A stretch of DNA of 64,000 bases from Copromyces sp. CBS 386.78 (GCA_030685235.1 MU839097.1:310001-374000); one strand, 5' to 3'. Positions 1-11,597 are shown, counted from the first letter of the stretch. Numbers and translations are program-made. The notes: generated from the letters alone by a model not told the origin.

Positions 1-1681
1 TCGTCTCCAGTCCAAGTTCCTTCTCTGAGAGGCCGCGGTTCAAGCTCTCAATATCACCGGAACACAGATTGACAAGGATACCAAAAGAGATCTACGCCAC
101 TAGGAACGACCAGGCCATTCAGTTTTACGTCGAGCACTATGTGGTGGGACATCCGGACGAACCTACTGCTCCACATGAGCTGCGTATGGTGGACTGGATT
201 CATGCCCCCGAGTTTCGAGACATGATGGCAGCCGTGGGGTTGGCAAGTATGTCTAACCTCACTGGCGACAAAGAGTTGGACACCATGGCGAGGCAAAAAT
301 ACGGCCTGGCACTTCAACATACGGCATCTTCGTTAGCAAACCCTCAGGCAATGAACCTGAACATATCAATACGAATGGTCATCATGCTTGCGGTCTATGA
401 GGTGAGGACTGTCCTGATTATCGCATTCATCTCTGAATGATGTTACTCACATGTCTTCCTAGGTTATCCGAAACAAGGGTCGACCAGCCGACGCTGTGCG
501 AACCCATATGATGGGGGCCACAGCCTTACTCAGTAACTTTCTATGCACTCCCACACTATCTCAAGACCTGATGCGTGGCTTCCTACAACTATGTCTCTCC
601 ATGGTGTGTAACCCTCACCCCCCTTGACCTCAACCCGCCCTACCTCCTCTCAGCGTCATAGACTAACACAAACCACCAGCTCAACGTCTTCTACGCAAGC
701 AACCTCGCCCTCCCACCCGCCTACAGCGGCTGGTTCGACTCCTGCAAGCGCCTCGCCGCGCCCTCCGACAAACCCGCCGTCGAGATCCTCGACATCGCCA
801 CTCGCTTCCTCGAGCTACAAGCCTACCTAAACACCTACGCGCTCATCGACGGACAACCCAAAACCTCCCAAATAATCCGGGACGCTCTCGCCATCGACGC
901 CGAGCTCGACGCCTGGGAACGTAGGCACAGCCAAGGCGACGCCAGCCCCATCTGGACCTTCGTCGAAGAACGTGGCTCCCCGCCGGGCTTCTTCCCTCGG
1001 GACGCCGTCTTCGACGACTGCTACCATGTCTACGCCGACCACTGGGTCGCCCGCGGCTGGAACCACCAGCGCTGGCTGCGGCTGCTGACGTGTCGATCGC
1101 TGATCGAGTTCAGCGATCGATACCCGCTTAGCTGTTCCCAAGTATTTTCCGCAAATCACATGGCGGCCGAAAAAGCGAATATCCTGGCCACGATCCGGCG
1201 CGTGGCGCGCGACTTGTTGGTTTCCATCCCGACGCATTACCGGCATCCGAGGCTGGAGAGGAAACATCGTGATTGTATCGATAGGACGAGTGGAGGGGCG
1301 TGGATTGGTATTGCCGCTGTGCCGAATTTGTTGTTCCGAATACAGGTGGCGGGTTCGGCGCCGGGGGTGCCGAGAGAGTATACAAGATTTGCGAGGAATA
1401 TGCTGGAGACTATCTTTGCGGATACGGGCATGTTGCAGGCGAGAGGGCTGGCGGAGACGTTGGTTGTGGATGCCGGTGGTGCTCGTGTTGGAGGTGGTAA
1501 TAGCAGCAGCAGCAGCAGCAGCAAGGTCAAGCAGGAGAGGGCTGATACGCCACCGGCGGGAGGGGTGTTGCCGTCGATAGAGTCGGGGAAGGCGTCGATT
1601 GTGGTACCACAAGTACAGCCACAATATGGAGGGCAGCAGTTGCTTTGGTATCAGGAGAGGCCGGAGGAATATTACTATTAA
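1..1681 (+). CDS. Fungal transcription factor, C-terminal part (5' end outside window)
   Basis: The frame is open from the window edge. Inferred exons are <1-401, 463-603 and 680-1681 (TAA stop), with introns 402-462 and 604-679; the second has a GACTAACAC branch-like site just before its CAG. The protein is helical and acidic/aromatic, like the effector region of fungal-specific transcription factors that follow a Zn(II)2Cys6 domain (PF11951-like). Features include a WIHAPEFRDMM segment, an NKGRPADAVRTH stretch at the start of exon 2, a serine homopolymer near the C-terminus and a Q/Y-rich tail. The expected N-terminal zinc cluster would lie upstream of base 1 and cannot be checked, so the DNA-binding class and targets are inference. 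It runs convergently with the NOSIP-like gene. Confidence 0.7.
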
Positions 1682-2003
1682 TTGGGTTGGGTTGGATATT
1701 CAACATCCGGCGAAAGGGGGTTGGCTTACAAAACGAATTGGGGATATCCAGGCTCCCAGGTAAGACGACCGGGTGGGAGTGTGCATCATCTAGGATTGGC
1801 GAACATGGGAGGTTATTCAGGAGACTGGTATTCTAAGCCAGGAAATACCTTTCTGGATGCAAAATAAGCATAATAAATGTCGCTCCAAGTCACATGTTGT
1901 CCACTTGGTTATCACCTTAATAGCTGAACAGAAACTGAACTGAGGTTTCCAAACGACTTCTCACGGGTATTACACCTGTTGTGACTTGAAATATCCAAGG
2001 GCA
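1682..2003. other. Convergent intergenic spacer
   Basis: This 322-bp stretch separates the stop codons of two convergent genes. It should hold both 3' UTRs. No gene, repeat or RNA is visible. Confidence 0.6.
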
Positions 2004-3291
2004 CTAACAGGCAAAGCCTACTCCGTCCTTCTTCACCTGATTCGTGCCTCCAGCCGAGAACCCCGTCCCTTCACGCCTCAGTTCCACCAACCCAGGCTTT
2101 ATCGTCTCCTTCTCCTTCTTTTCCTTCTTCTTCCCCTCTTTCCCTTCCTTCTTACTACTGCTCGTGCTCGGCTCTTTTTTCTCCGTCAACTCCGTATCAC
2201 AAACATAGCACACGATAGCATCAGGATCCGCGTCCGGCGCATGCGGATCATGATGTCCCGTAGGCTTCATGAACTTGTCGACGCAATTCTTGCAAAGCAC
2301 ATGGCCACACGGCTTCGCGAGCGTTGCCCGCGAGGAATTCGACAGCGCCTTCTTGCAGGCGGGGCATATCCTTGTCTTCTTCTTGGTCTTGGTTGCGGGG
2401 TCCTCCTCCTCCTCTTCGGTAAAGTTGACGGTGACTAGCGTGTGGAGCGAGTAAAAGTGCGGTTTGTCTTCGGGCGCGGCTGGACATGTCGGCTGGGATT
2501 TGACCTTTTTCGTGATTTCGTGGAGGATGTCTTTTGAGTTCGAGGAGGGTGTAACGGAGGGCGACCAGAAGGAGGGGAGGGTGGGTTTTGAGGCCTGTAG
2601 GTAGGAGGGAACAAAGGTTAGTTTGGACGTGAGAGATGTAGGGTATAACCAAAGGGGGGTCCCATCGATACCTTTTCATCTTCAATGGCTCTCCTGGCTT
2701 TGGCTCGCTCCTCGTCGGCGATTCTCGCTACCTCGTCTCCGTCTAGAGAAAACTTGCGCTTCTCTCCCCTCTTGTTGTCTTCTATCCTCTTCTCGTCTCC
2801 ATTCCCACTTGCTGTTGTCGATTCGCTTCTTTGCACCGTGATGTCTTGCTTCCCTCCATTAGCCCTCTGAATCGACAACCCAGCCTGTGTCATCTCAAAC
2901 TCTTTAATCGCCCTCTCCTGCGCCTCCGCATTTCTTCTCGCCTGCTCCTCAGCTGCTTCCCTCTCCTCCTGCTCCCGAAGCTTCTCGGCGCGCTTGATCT
3001 CCTTCTTTTGCGCCAAAATGTTGGTCAGGGCGCATTCGCGACAGAAGATGTCGCCGTGCAAGCAGGCGACCGGGTCGATGGCGGTTTCGAGACAGAGTGA
3101 GCATGATGCGAAGGGGAGGAAGGATTCGCGCGAGAGGCGGGCGGAGGAGGCGGTCCAGGCGGCTTTGGCTAACTGCCGCTCGTGCGAGGTGAAAACCGGT
3201 CGGCTGGTGTTTCTTTTGCCTGGGAGGTCAGATTCTTAGAGTCTCGAATGTGTTTTGACAGAATTGGTGGGGCGGGCTTACTGTGTGACAT
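2004..3291 (-). CDS. NOSIP-like RING/U-box protein
   Basis: Minus-strand exons are 3291-3282 (only 10 nt), 3219-2672 and 2594-2004, giving 382 codons. Joining the tiny first exon gives [20 protein letters not shown], the conserved start of the nitric-oxide-synthase-interacting-protein family (zf-NOSIP). An incomplete RING-like CSLC...HGDIFCREC motif follows. A basic/acidic coiled stretch (about 75-120) comes next, and exon 3 ends with a second RING-like unit, CPAC...CGHVLCKNC...CYVCDTE. Animal NOSIP is an E3 ubiquitin ligase, and fungal homologues are thought to act with the spliceosome and in ubiquitylation; this role is by homology only. The gene diverges from tafazzin. Family assignment is strong and the splice model is good, because both junctions restore known motifs in frame. 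Confidence 0.85.
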
Positions 3292-3996
3292 GTTGATGAC
3301 GCGGTAAAATGTTGTGGTCCAAGAGGTTTTGGTGATGTTTTAGCGAAGGTTTTGGAGAAACAGTCGTAAAGGTCAGTGGAAGAGATGGAAGTCGCGAACT
3401 GAAGCTCCAAGCCGGGCTGGAATGGAATCCATTGCAGCAGTTCCCCTTCCCCCTTCGTTCGGGCGGGCGCCAGTGGACGGCCCTTGTGGAACCAGTCTGG
3501 CCCAATGTGGATTAGGGGATTGTGGGGAAGACTTGTCCACTGACCCTGTGTTTCGGCCCCTGTCAGGCACATGCTGAAATCGTTCCTGCTGATTGCCTCC
3601 CGCCCGTTCAATTGAAGAAAGTTGGAAAGAGACGCACGGTAAAAGGACCGAAATTCGGATGTTTCGCCTCAACAATTTCCATTGTAACCTAATCTAGAAA
3701 TCTGTTGTTTTTCTCTTCGCCTCTCCCTCTGCTCCGTTGTTGAAATTGTCGCGGAGCGGCTATCCTTGGGATCGATTCCTGCCTGCTCCATTGCACTGCA
3801 CTGCGGATAGCAAAAGGATGGAAAGAAGCCGGGTTTGACTCGTTATAAAAATTTGAAAATACTTGGTACAACACCTTCGTCTTTTTTTTATACCGCGCGC
3901 CATTCGCCGAACGCTTTCTCTTAAAATCCTACCAGAACAGACAGTGTGATACCTTGACCGTCACTCTCACCTCCAAACGGTCAACCCTTTTCGGGA
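3292..3996. promoter_or_regulatory. Divergent promoter region, NOSIP-like / tafazzin
   Basis: This 705-bp region lies between two divergent start codons and should contain both 5' UTRs and promoters. Short pyrimidine tracts and an AT-rich stretch near 3840-3895 are visible. The open frames inside it lack coding character and conserved motifs. Confidence 0.5.
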
Positions 3997-5562
3997 ATGT
4001 CGTCCAATATGACGTCGTCGGCCGATTATAAACCACCAGCAACGGCTGCAGATGCTGCCACCACCGGCTCTGGCAACCTCGCTACGAGCAACAGCAGCAC
4101 GATGGCGTCGCAGCAACAGCAACAACAACAACAAGCCCAAATACACAACCACTTGTCATCGGGTGCACAAGCACCTCACAGTCCTAATCTCGGGGCGCGC
4201 ATTGCGTCGGTGATGATTATGGGCTTGACGGGTGTCATCTCCAGGACGTTCTTGTACGGCTTCAACGACATTGAGGTCAAGGGCCTCGACAGGTTTAAGC
4301 AGCTTTTAGACAGTCGTGAAGATCCTGAAAGGAGAGAGCGTGGACTTCTCACAGGTGTGTTATTACGAACTCTATACATGTGAAAGTAGTCTTTGACTGA
4401 CAGTGTAAACGCAGTCTCCAACCATATCAGTGTGTGAGTACCCGCCTCATGTCCGTGAGCTCCAGAAAGTCAAGTAAGAACACCAAAAGGCTCACACGAG
4501 TGATGATATTTTTCAGACTCGATGACCCGGTAGTATGGGGTGTTCTCCCATTAAGTTACGCCTTCAACCCGAACAACCTCCGATGGACACTAGCCGCTCA
4601 TGACATCTGCTTCGCCAACCCGTACGTCCTTCCTCCCCCATCCCATCTCATCTCATCTCATCTCATCTCAAGTTCACTAACCTCCCCTCAGAACATTCTC
4701 CGCCTTCTTCACAGCCGGCCAAGTCCTCCCTTGCCACCGCCTCAAACACTCCCAGCACGGCGGTCTCTTCCAGCCCGCGCTGACGCAAGCCATCCGCCTC
4801 TTATCCTCTCAACCTTTCGTCCAACCGGGCTTCTCTCCGGCGCCCCTGACCGCCCCTGTCACTTCTTTGCCAACCCCTTCAGCGGTCGACATCCCCGACC
4901 CCTTCACCATCGGCACGCTCACCTACTCGACCACCGGTTTGGACTCGCACCCCTCGCCCTCCATCTACACGCGCAACCGCCACTCCTGGGTGCACGTCTT
5001 TCCCGAGGGCCTTGTCCACCAGCACCCGCAGGTGGATCTGCGGTACTTCAAGTGGGGCGTCGCCCGCTTGATCCTGGAATCGGAGCCGGCTCCCGACGTG
5101 GTACCCATGTTCATCGACGGCACGCAGCAGGTGATGAACGAGGAGCGCGGTTTCCCGCGCTTCCTGCCGCGGATCGGCAAGAAGATCAGGGTGGCGTTTG
5201 GCGAGGTGGTGGATTATGAAGCGGCGTTTGGGGATTTGAGGAGGAGGTGGAGGCAGGAGGTAGAGAGGGTGCGTCTGGAGGAGGAAAAGGCCGCCATCAA
5301 GAGCAAGGAACTGGTTGAGGCGAAGCCCAGACTGCTGGGCGACTTGCCTGAGGCACTCAAGTACTCCGAGGAGGCCCAGCAGATCAGGATCGAGTGCGCG
5401 AGGAGGATGAGGGAGCAGGTCCTGAAGGTCAGGAGGGAGTTGGGCGGGTATGACGAGAGCGATCCTACCTTTGCAGAGGCCAGCACGTGGGCGCCGGATA
5501 GGAAGGTGAAGGCCGAGAAGTACAAGAGCAGGGTCGATGGCAGCGAGATTAACCAGGATTAG
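3997..5562 (+). CDS. taz1: Tafazzin (monolysocardiolipin acyltransferase)
   Basis: Exons are 3997-4354, 4415-4433 (19 nt), 4517-4621 and 4692-5562, giving 450 residues. Tafazzin is a mitochondrial phospholipid-lysophospholipid transacylase that remodels cardiolipin. The acyltransferase HX4D motif is NHISVLDDP: the histidine is encoded in the 19-nt microexon and the aspartates in exon 3. Later motifs are WTLAAHDICF, the second acyltransferase block VFPEGLVHQHP and a VVPMFIDGTQQVM segment. The N-terminus has a Q-run (residues about 39-46) and low-complexity S/T/A sequence before the membrane-associated ARIASVMIMGLTGV segment. The protein is longer than yeast Taz1 (381 residues), mainly through that N-terminus, a linker around residues 200-240 and a charged C-terminal helix. 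Intron 3 contains a short CATCT repeat. Confidence 0.92.
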
Positions 5563-6065
5563 GAGTGCCGCGGTTAGTTATCTGCTCATCTACTAGTCTG
5601 CGGCCGTTGTGTGCGAGAGGGTGTGGAGTTGAGATGGAGTGGAGATCAGGGTTAGGCTCGAGGTAGGTCGAGCGTGGTTAGCTGCCCGAGTCTCAGCTAC
5701 CTCGGTCTGATAAGGAAGGAGAAGCAGAGACATTATCTGTGTATTTTGTATGCATATAGATTTGCGGGTTGCTTGACATGGGCGTCATTGTTAGTGTGGT
5801 AAAATCTAGAAAGCGGGCGGTTCAAGATAGAGCAAGGTTGGGATTCCCAAAGCAATATACAGTATTTTATGCAAGGTATCTAGGGCGACAGTTGAGCTTC
5901 AGCGATGGTCTCTTTCGTTAGTCACGGCCCAATATGAAGACGAGAGAGAGTATGACAACGCTTGGAAGTCATGAACCAGACCACCTATAACCTGAATGCA
6001 CACCCAGTCTATTTAAGTCGATCATGGCCAGATGTCCCAGTTCCCGAAAAGTCGCAATTTACTTT

Positions 6066-6098
<33 letters not shown>

Positions 6099-6189
6099 CA
6101 TTCAAAACATGCCCATCCCGAGTTACATACGCCTATACGCCTTTAAATGCAACCAACCAACTTTTGCTACCAACCACTCACACTCCTCT
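5563..6189. other. Convergent intergenic spacer with a poly-A tract
   Basis: This 627-bp spacer lies between the tafazzin and carrier 3' ends. It contains an uninterrupted run of 30 A at 6067-6096. No gene is visible. Confidence 0.6.
6067..6096. repeat. Poly(A) homopolymer, 30 bp
   Basis: Thirty consecutive A residues on the plus strand, in the downstream region of both convergent genes. The run length may be unreliable in the assembly. Nothing next to it suggests retroposed sequence. Confidence 0.9.
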
Positions 6190-7653
6190 TTACTCCCCCT
6201 TCCCCTTCCCAACCAACCCAGCCATAACCAGCGTCTGCTTCAACCCCCTCTGCCTGACCATCTGCGCCGCCAACCCCGCAAGCATATAAAACCTACTCAC
6301 ATCCGCCCTCGCCTTCTTCGCCCTTTTGCCCAGCTTCTCTTTCAGTTTCTTATAATCTTTTAGGGCCGCCACCACAGCAAAGTACAGCTGTATGATCAGC
6401 CCATGGATGATGTCCTTGGACAACATGGTCAACCCGTGGTTGAAGAAGGCTTTAAGTAGTTCCCCTCCGATTCCGTCGTAGAGGGCTTTGACGCCTTCGG
6501 TTTGGGCTATGCGGAGGACGGTGGAGAAGATTGTTTCTCTTGCTGCCTTCTTCGTCACCTCCTTTGCCGTTTGCGTAGCCGTCCCGTGATCTCCATTCTC
6601 TCCCGTCTCCTTCCCCTTCTCCTTCTCCTTTTCACTTCCACCAGGTTGTGCTTGTGACTGTGACTGAGGCGCAGAAACCATAACCCTAGCCTTGGCGATC
6701 TGGAACGGATACGTCACGCTCGTCGCCATAACTTTACTCAACGCCGCAATCACAAACGTGATGGCACTCCCCGGCTCCTCCCAGTTCTCTCTTGAGACCA
6801 ACATCCGCTTCAGAATCTGCTGCAGGAAGAAAGTCATGCTGGGGTTGAGCGTCAATACCAGGCTGGCCGAGTAGCCGGCCCATAGCCCATTCAGCAAACC
6901 CCGCTCACGGTAAATGGACATGATGGTTTCGGTGAAGGAGAGGTCTTTCGTCGGAGAAGCAGGGAAACTTGGTCGGACTGGGCTTCCTTCGGTTGGAGTT
7001 GAGGGTTGGCTTCGTGAGGAGGAGCTGATGAGGTTGGCCGTCTGTCGGCGCGTGACCACGTTGGAGACGGGCGTGGTGAATAGTTTGGCGCAGGCGCCGG
7101 CGGCGGCGCCGACGGCGAGTTCCTCGAGGACTTTGAGGTAGGGCTCGTTGACGCGGAGGCGTTTGGCGCGGAACCACTGTTGGTTGTCAAAGTCAGCAAA
7201 TCAATTCTTACCCTTTTTTTTTACCTTTTTTCTTTTCTTTCTTATTTGTTTTCCCTTCCAACCCCTACCTCACCCCCCTTCCCTTCCCCCCTCCCTGCCC
7301 CCCTCCCTGCCCCCAGTGCACCCAAATCACCAACGGAAGACAAGAACGAAACTTACCGTATAAAACAAAAAGAACAAAAAGCTATCAGCAGCACTCTTCC
7401 CCAAGTCGGCCCCCAGTCCCGCGAAAAACGCTTTTAGGCCTCCTTCCCTCTCGTAAATCGCTTCGAACGCATCCACAATCCCGCCATACCCGTCCTCGGG
7501 ACCGATGGCTCCGTCGGCGCGGAGCTGGCGCTGGACTTTCAGGCGCGTGTTGACGAGGTCCAAGGGGTAGGTGGCGAGGGTGGAGATGATGGTGCCACCG
7601 GCGCCCGAGGCGGCGTGGCCTAGGGAGGGGAGGAGTTTAGATGCTCGTGGCAT
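6190..7653 (-). CDS. Mitochondrial-carrier-family protein, peroxisomal PMP47/ANT1 type
   Basis: Two exons, 7653-7357 and 7176-6190, encode 427 residues. Three carrier repeats are visible: TYPLDLVNTRLKVQ near the N-terminus, TTPVSNVVTRRQ at the second repeat and TYPFQIAKARVMV at the third. The divergent second motif and the charged, Q/E/K-rich insertion after repeat 3 fit the PMP47/ANT1 subgroup, which exchanges adenine nucleotides across the peroxisomal membrane to supply ATP for fatty-acid activation. Peroxisomal placement is inferred from family resemblance, not from a targeting motif. The 180-bp intron is strikingly pyrimidine-rich and contains two copies of a CCCCCCTCCCTG unit. It is convergent with tafazzin. 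Confidence 0.82.
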
Positions 7654-8854
7654 TTTTTTAATTTTTTTTTGTGTGTCGAGGTTTTGGTGTTGTGCACTGG
7701 AATAAGGGAAAATACCAAACGGTAGGTGTAAGTGATGTATGTGATGCTGGGGAAAAACAAAGAAGGGAAGTTCAAGCGGTTGATTGGTGATGACGAAGGA
7801 TCAGGAGGGAAATTGGCTGGAAAGAAACTACAGATATCACAGAGCACCGCTAATGGAAGGGATCAAAAAGAGAACAGAAGAACGCAGACCGACCCCCCCA
7901 AAAAAACCAAAAAAAACCGATGATGATAACAATGATGCGAGAAAGACCTGGGGTTGGACAATGTCGCAATGGGCAGATGCCGAGGTCTAGAACTAGCCCA
8001 CATATCGACGAGTGGGCGCGATCCGACGTCATCCCGTCCTTGGCACACATGGGGGTTATTGATCGGCAGTTTCGAGGCATGTGCCATTGTTCATTCTATC
8101 ATGCACTCAGCAGCAGCAGCAGCATCACATAGGGACGACATTCAAGGGCTCAATTCACAAGTAAATTGAGATTTCTTTATCACAGTTGAAGTACCACGCT
8201 GATTCTATTCACCCTTTCTACCCACTACCCCATGGTACCGGGTCATCGCTTTGAACCCCACCTATATACACGAGACCTGGTCCCCAAACCATAGCCACCA
8301 AACAGGTCATCTCCGTGAACTTGGGACTAACTGACTGAAAACCCGACCTATCCTCCCCGCTTGAAATAGACTAGAAGATTGACCAAGCAACGGAAGTCCC
8401 AATACCAAAAAGCAAGAGACAACAAGTTGCAAAACAAGATAAGAAGTAGAAATATCTCGGTATCTTCCAACTGGAATGAAAAAAGACCGACCGACCAACG
8501 CCTATGCCTTCCCAATTCCAACCAGGTATCCCAAATCTAAAACCGTGCCTGAGGCAACTTCCGACGCCAAATGGAAACCATGAAAGCTGCATGGTGGTAG
8601 CGTAGAGGGGGAAAAAAAAAAGCAAAGGCTCGTGTTTTGAGAGCCTACGCAAAACATTGGCGGAGAGATCCGAAATCCTCGTTAATGGATCATTGTATGT
8701 AGTCGCACTTTATCGATCTCCATATCTCCATATCCTGACCTCATATCAGCTGTGTGGAGGCTGTGTTGTGGCGACCTCTGTTGTCGCAAGCATCTGTCGT
8801 CTTTGTAGAGCGCCCGCGACCCAGCTTCCTCAGCTGCTGGTTTATGAATGCCAT
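7654..8854. other. Intergenic region upstream of the carrier gene
   Basis: About 1.2 kb contains the carrier promoter and the downstream region of the Sgf73 locus, which is on the same strand. A short CAG run lies near 8108-8122. No convincing gene or RNA is visible. Confidence 0.5.
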
Positions 8855-10183
8855 CTAGTCATCAATACCAACCAGAACTTCCTCCTCAGCGGGAGGACCC
8901 TTAAGGCTCTTGCCTGCCACCGGCCCCGGAGCCTTCCTCGGTGAGCTCATCAAGTCTCCTCGAGAACCCCCTTTGACTGGTGAAATGCCCTCGTTCGCCT
9001 GTTGCATACGCTTCGGTACCTTGAGTACAATCCGTGGTATCAGCCCCGACCATTTGCGCTGATGATTCCCGCCCGTCTGTGGTGTTTCGGGTAGAGTTTG
9101 CTGAGTTCTGTGTACTGGCGATGATTGAACCGGTTGTTGACGAGCGGCTGCTGGGGTATTCGAGGGGGAGGTGTTACCGCCACGGAAAATCGTCTTTGAG
9201 CCGTGCCGAGGGGAGTAAGTAGGTCTAAAATGCGCCTGTCCCCGCACACGCTGAGGTTGAAGAACTTCTTCGGTTTTGTTAAATGCTGAACGAGGCGGAA
9301 CCGCAGTCGGCGGGCTGGCGGACTGGGGCCTGGTTGGTTGTTTTCCTCCGGCCAAGCCCTTTTGGGCTTGTAGTCGTTGCTGATAAGCTTTGTATTCCTG
9401 CCGGTACTCGTCAAACTTTTCCGGTTGGTGCTGAGAAGCAATATATATCTCTCGAAGCATGTCCATCTCTTCCGGTGAAATATCCGGACATATCTTGGCG
9501 TCCATTGCGCGAACTTCATCCGGGATATGCGGACTCAAGTGCAAAGACTTTTGACCGGGTGATGCTGAGGACAGCCGCCGACTTGGATGCCGGGCCGGGG
9601 TTCGTGTGACTGCTGGGCTCACAAGGTTATTCCTTCTTGGAGAGGCGACATGTGAGCCTCCTCCTCGAAGCGACACGTCAACTGGGCCCTTCCGAGCCGG
9701 TGATTTCTTTGGGTGATGTTCATTCGGCCCTGGACGAGCAACACTCCTTTCTGCCTCGCGGCCTGAAGGTCTTTGTGCGGGGTTTGCCTGCCTAGGCGGC
9801 CTATGTGGGCTTGCCCCTGGGCCAGGTCTAGAGAAATTTGCTGGGTGTGGTGATCGGACGCTGTCATGTCTCCTGTTAAGAGCAAACGTCTGCTTGACGT
9901 ACTGTCCAGTTGTTTCCCTTGGGCGCCTTGGACCCTGTGCCTCATGTGGCGGTACAGGTCGTCGTACCGGCTTCCGATTCGGTGATGGTCGAGGCTTCGG
10001 ATCCAATCCAGGATCCAAATGTAGTCGTTTCCGTCGTGATATATCCGAAGGTTCCTCCTCTAGTTGGTCTGCTCGCCACTTCGTTTTCGGGCCAGAATAT
10101 GTCGTGCTGTTTTCCAGTATCGGGGATAAATCAGTATTAGGATTTAGATGTTGTTGCGATGGGGGGCTATGTGGCCGAGCATC
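8855..10183 (-). CDS. In-frame 442-codon extension ORF directly after the SGF73 stop
   Basis: The SGF73 frame resumes immediately after its TAG (10186-10184) and stays open for 442 codons to a TAG at 8857-8855. The first in-frame ATG is about 227 codons in, so an ordinary independent start would discard half of it. The sequence is proline/arginine-rich and disordered. More ordered blocks are GPKTKWRADQLEEEPSDISR just after the stop and a helical DISPEEMDMLREIYIASQ segment followed by a YRQEYKAYQQRLQ repeat-like stretch. It looks coding: it is long, stop-free and has a structured composition. How it is expressed is unresolved. Options are stop read-through, a splice event that removes the TAG, a strain-specific CAG-to-TAG nonsense change, or a base error. 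I recognise no domain. Confidence 0.55.
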   Translation of the reverse strand, partial: DARPHSPPSQQHLNPNTDLSPILENSTTYSGPKTKWRADQLEEEPSDISRRKRLHLDPGLDPKPRPSPNRKPVRRPVPPHEAQGPRRPRETTGQYVKQTFALNRRHDSVRSPHPANFSRPGPGASPHRPPRQANPAQRPSGREAERSVARPGPNEHHPKKSPARKGPVDVSLRGGGSHVASPRRNNLVSPAVTRTPARHPSRRLSSASPGQKSLHLSPHIPDEVRAMDAKICPDISPEEMDMLREIYIASQHQPEKFDEYRQEYKAYQQRLQAQKGLAGGKQPTRPQSASPPTAVPPRSAFNKTEEVLQPQRVRGQAHFRPTYSPRHGSKTIFRGGNTSPSNTPAAARQQPVQSSPVHRTQQTLPETPQTGGNHQRKWSGLIPRIVLKVPKRMQQANEGISPVKGGSRGDLMSSPRKAPGPVAGKSLKGPPAEEEVLVGIDD

Positions 10184-11597
10184 CTAAGCTCTGCTTGTCA
10201 CTGATGGCCTTCGCTGCGGTGGTCCTGCAAGACTAAATGTTGATGAACGTCGAGAAAATGCATCTTGCATGGACACGTCAGGGTCGCCGGCATGTTCCTC
10301 CTCGTGTTGCTGATAGAGACCGGGATGGCCCTCCGGCAGCTTCTGGGCACCAAATCCAACAACCTTGAAGATGTTGAGTCGGCCGCCGTTCGTTACCGTT
10401 TGAAGTTGCTCGTGCAACCGTGCCAGCTGGTACTGTCTCTTGATCGGTGCAATAATAGGTTGAGGAACAACCGGTTGTGGTCGCCAATTCGCGAGGGCAT
10501 TCATAACGGCAGCCGTCTCCTCATCGCTGTCCACCGCACCGGCATTCGGATCGTCGTCGTCCTCCAACGGGGCATTCGCGTCGATGGCGGCTCGTTGCTG
10601 CTTCGCTTGATTCTTCTTCTGGTATGCCACAAGCAGCATATCGTACGGTAAGGATCGCCCTGGCACCGATCTCTTGGCCGACATACTATGGCTCTTGCAA
10701 GTGAGTGAACGGGCGCAAGGCTGTCCGTTGGGCAAGATGACACCGCACTGCCTCTCAACATCCACAGGGCCCTTGGGCTTGGCGGTCTTCGGTTTCGGTT
10801 CGTCCTTCTTCTTCTTGGCCTTGCCCTTCTCCAGGTCTCCCTCGGCCTTCCTCTTCTTCCCGCCGGTATCAGGCTTCTTGCCGGTCGCCTTCTTTGTCGT
10901 CTTTCCGCTGTTCCCTTTCCTCTCGGGGGGTTCTTCGGCATCGCTGTCGTCATCGTCGTGCGCATCGCCGTCGGGGTTGTTCTTGCGGGCTTCCTCCTCG
11001 CGAGCAGCCTCCTTGGCGCGTTCACGTGCCTCGCGGGCCTCCTTTTTGCGTTGCGCCTTCTCCCGCTTGATGCGGAGACATTCGTCGATATGCTCCTTCC
11101 CGGAGGTTCTGATGACTCCCTTCTTGCAAAGTTTGCAATAGATCAGGTCGGGAACATCATCGAGCGGGCGGCCGGTGTCGAATGTTACTTGTGCGGGGGG
11201 ATCGAGCTGATTGATGATGGGGCTCGGAGGGGCGGCGTTGCCGGCTTCTTTGGCCCTTTTCTTTTCCTCGTCTAAGTTTGTGTAAACAACCAGTTAGCGG
11301 GGGAAGCGGTTCGGGGATGAGTTGATGGAGTCGACGATGAATGGGTTACGTACTATCGAGCGATGTCAGGGCATCCTTCCAATTGCCTGGCTTAGAGGGC
11401 TTAGTTGATTGTCTCTTCAGCTTGACAACATTACGGATCGCTTTTGACGAGGCAACCTTGATAGTGGCCGCCTCCTCGTCTGTTCCCTCGCAACAAAAAT
11501 GGTCAGTGTCGTTCTCTGCGGAAAGCATGGTATCGCCATGATTGCAGGCGCGCGTCAGAAGGAGCACCGTACCTTTGCGTGACTCCACGGTAGCCAT
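10184..11597 (-). CDS. sgf73: SAGA complex subunit Sgf73 (ataxin-7 homologue, SCA7 domain)
   Basis: Exons 11597-11354 and 11271-10184 encode 443 residues. Sgf73 anchors the histone H2B deubiquitinase module to SAGA. An N-terminal zinc site is visible as C127, C130, H142 and C146 in [10 protein letters not shown]...HIDEC. A long basic/acidic linker leads to the SCA7 domain (about 250-315): [19 protein letters not shown], then TCKSHSM and the conserved [20 protein letters not shown]. The C-terminal tail holds a short helical block ([12 protein letters not shown]). Exon 1 contains a possible extra 57-bp intron (11572-11516, GTACGG...GCAG) whose removal keeps frame, so the N-terminus could be 19 residues shorter. 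The TAG stop is followed in frame by a long open extension. Confidence 0.88.

Noticed and set aside
10184..10320. An intron ending at the SGF73 TAG (CTTAG acceptor) that would remove the stop
   Set aside because: Acceptor-like, but no good GT donor or strong branch site lies at a suitable distance and phase. Kept only as an open alternative in the finding.
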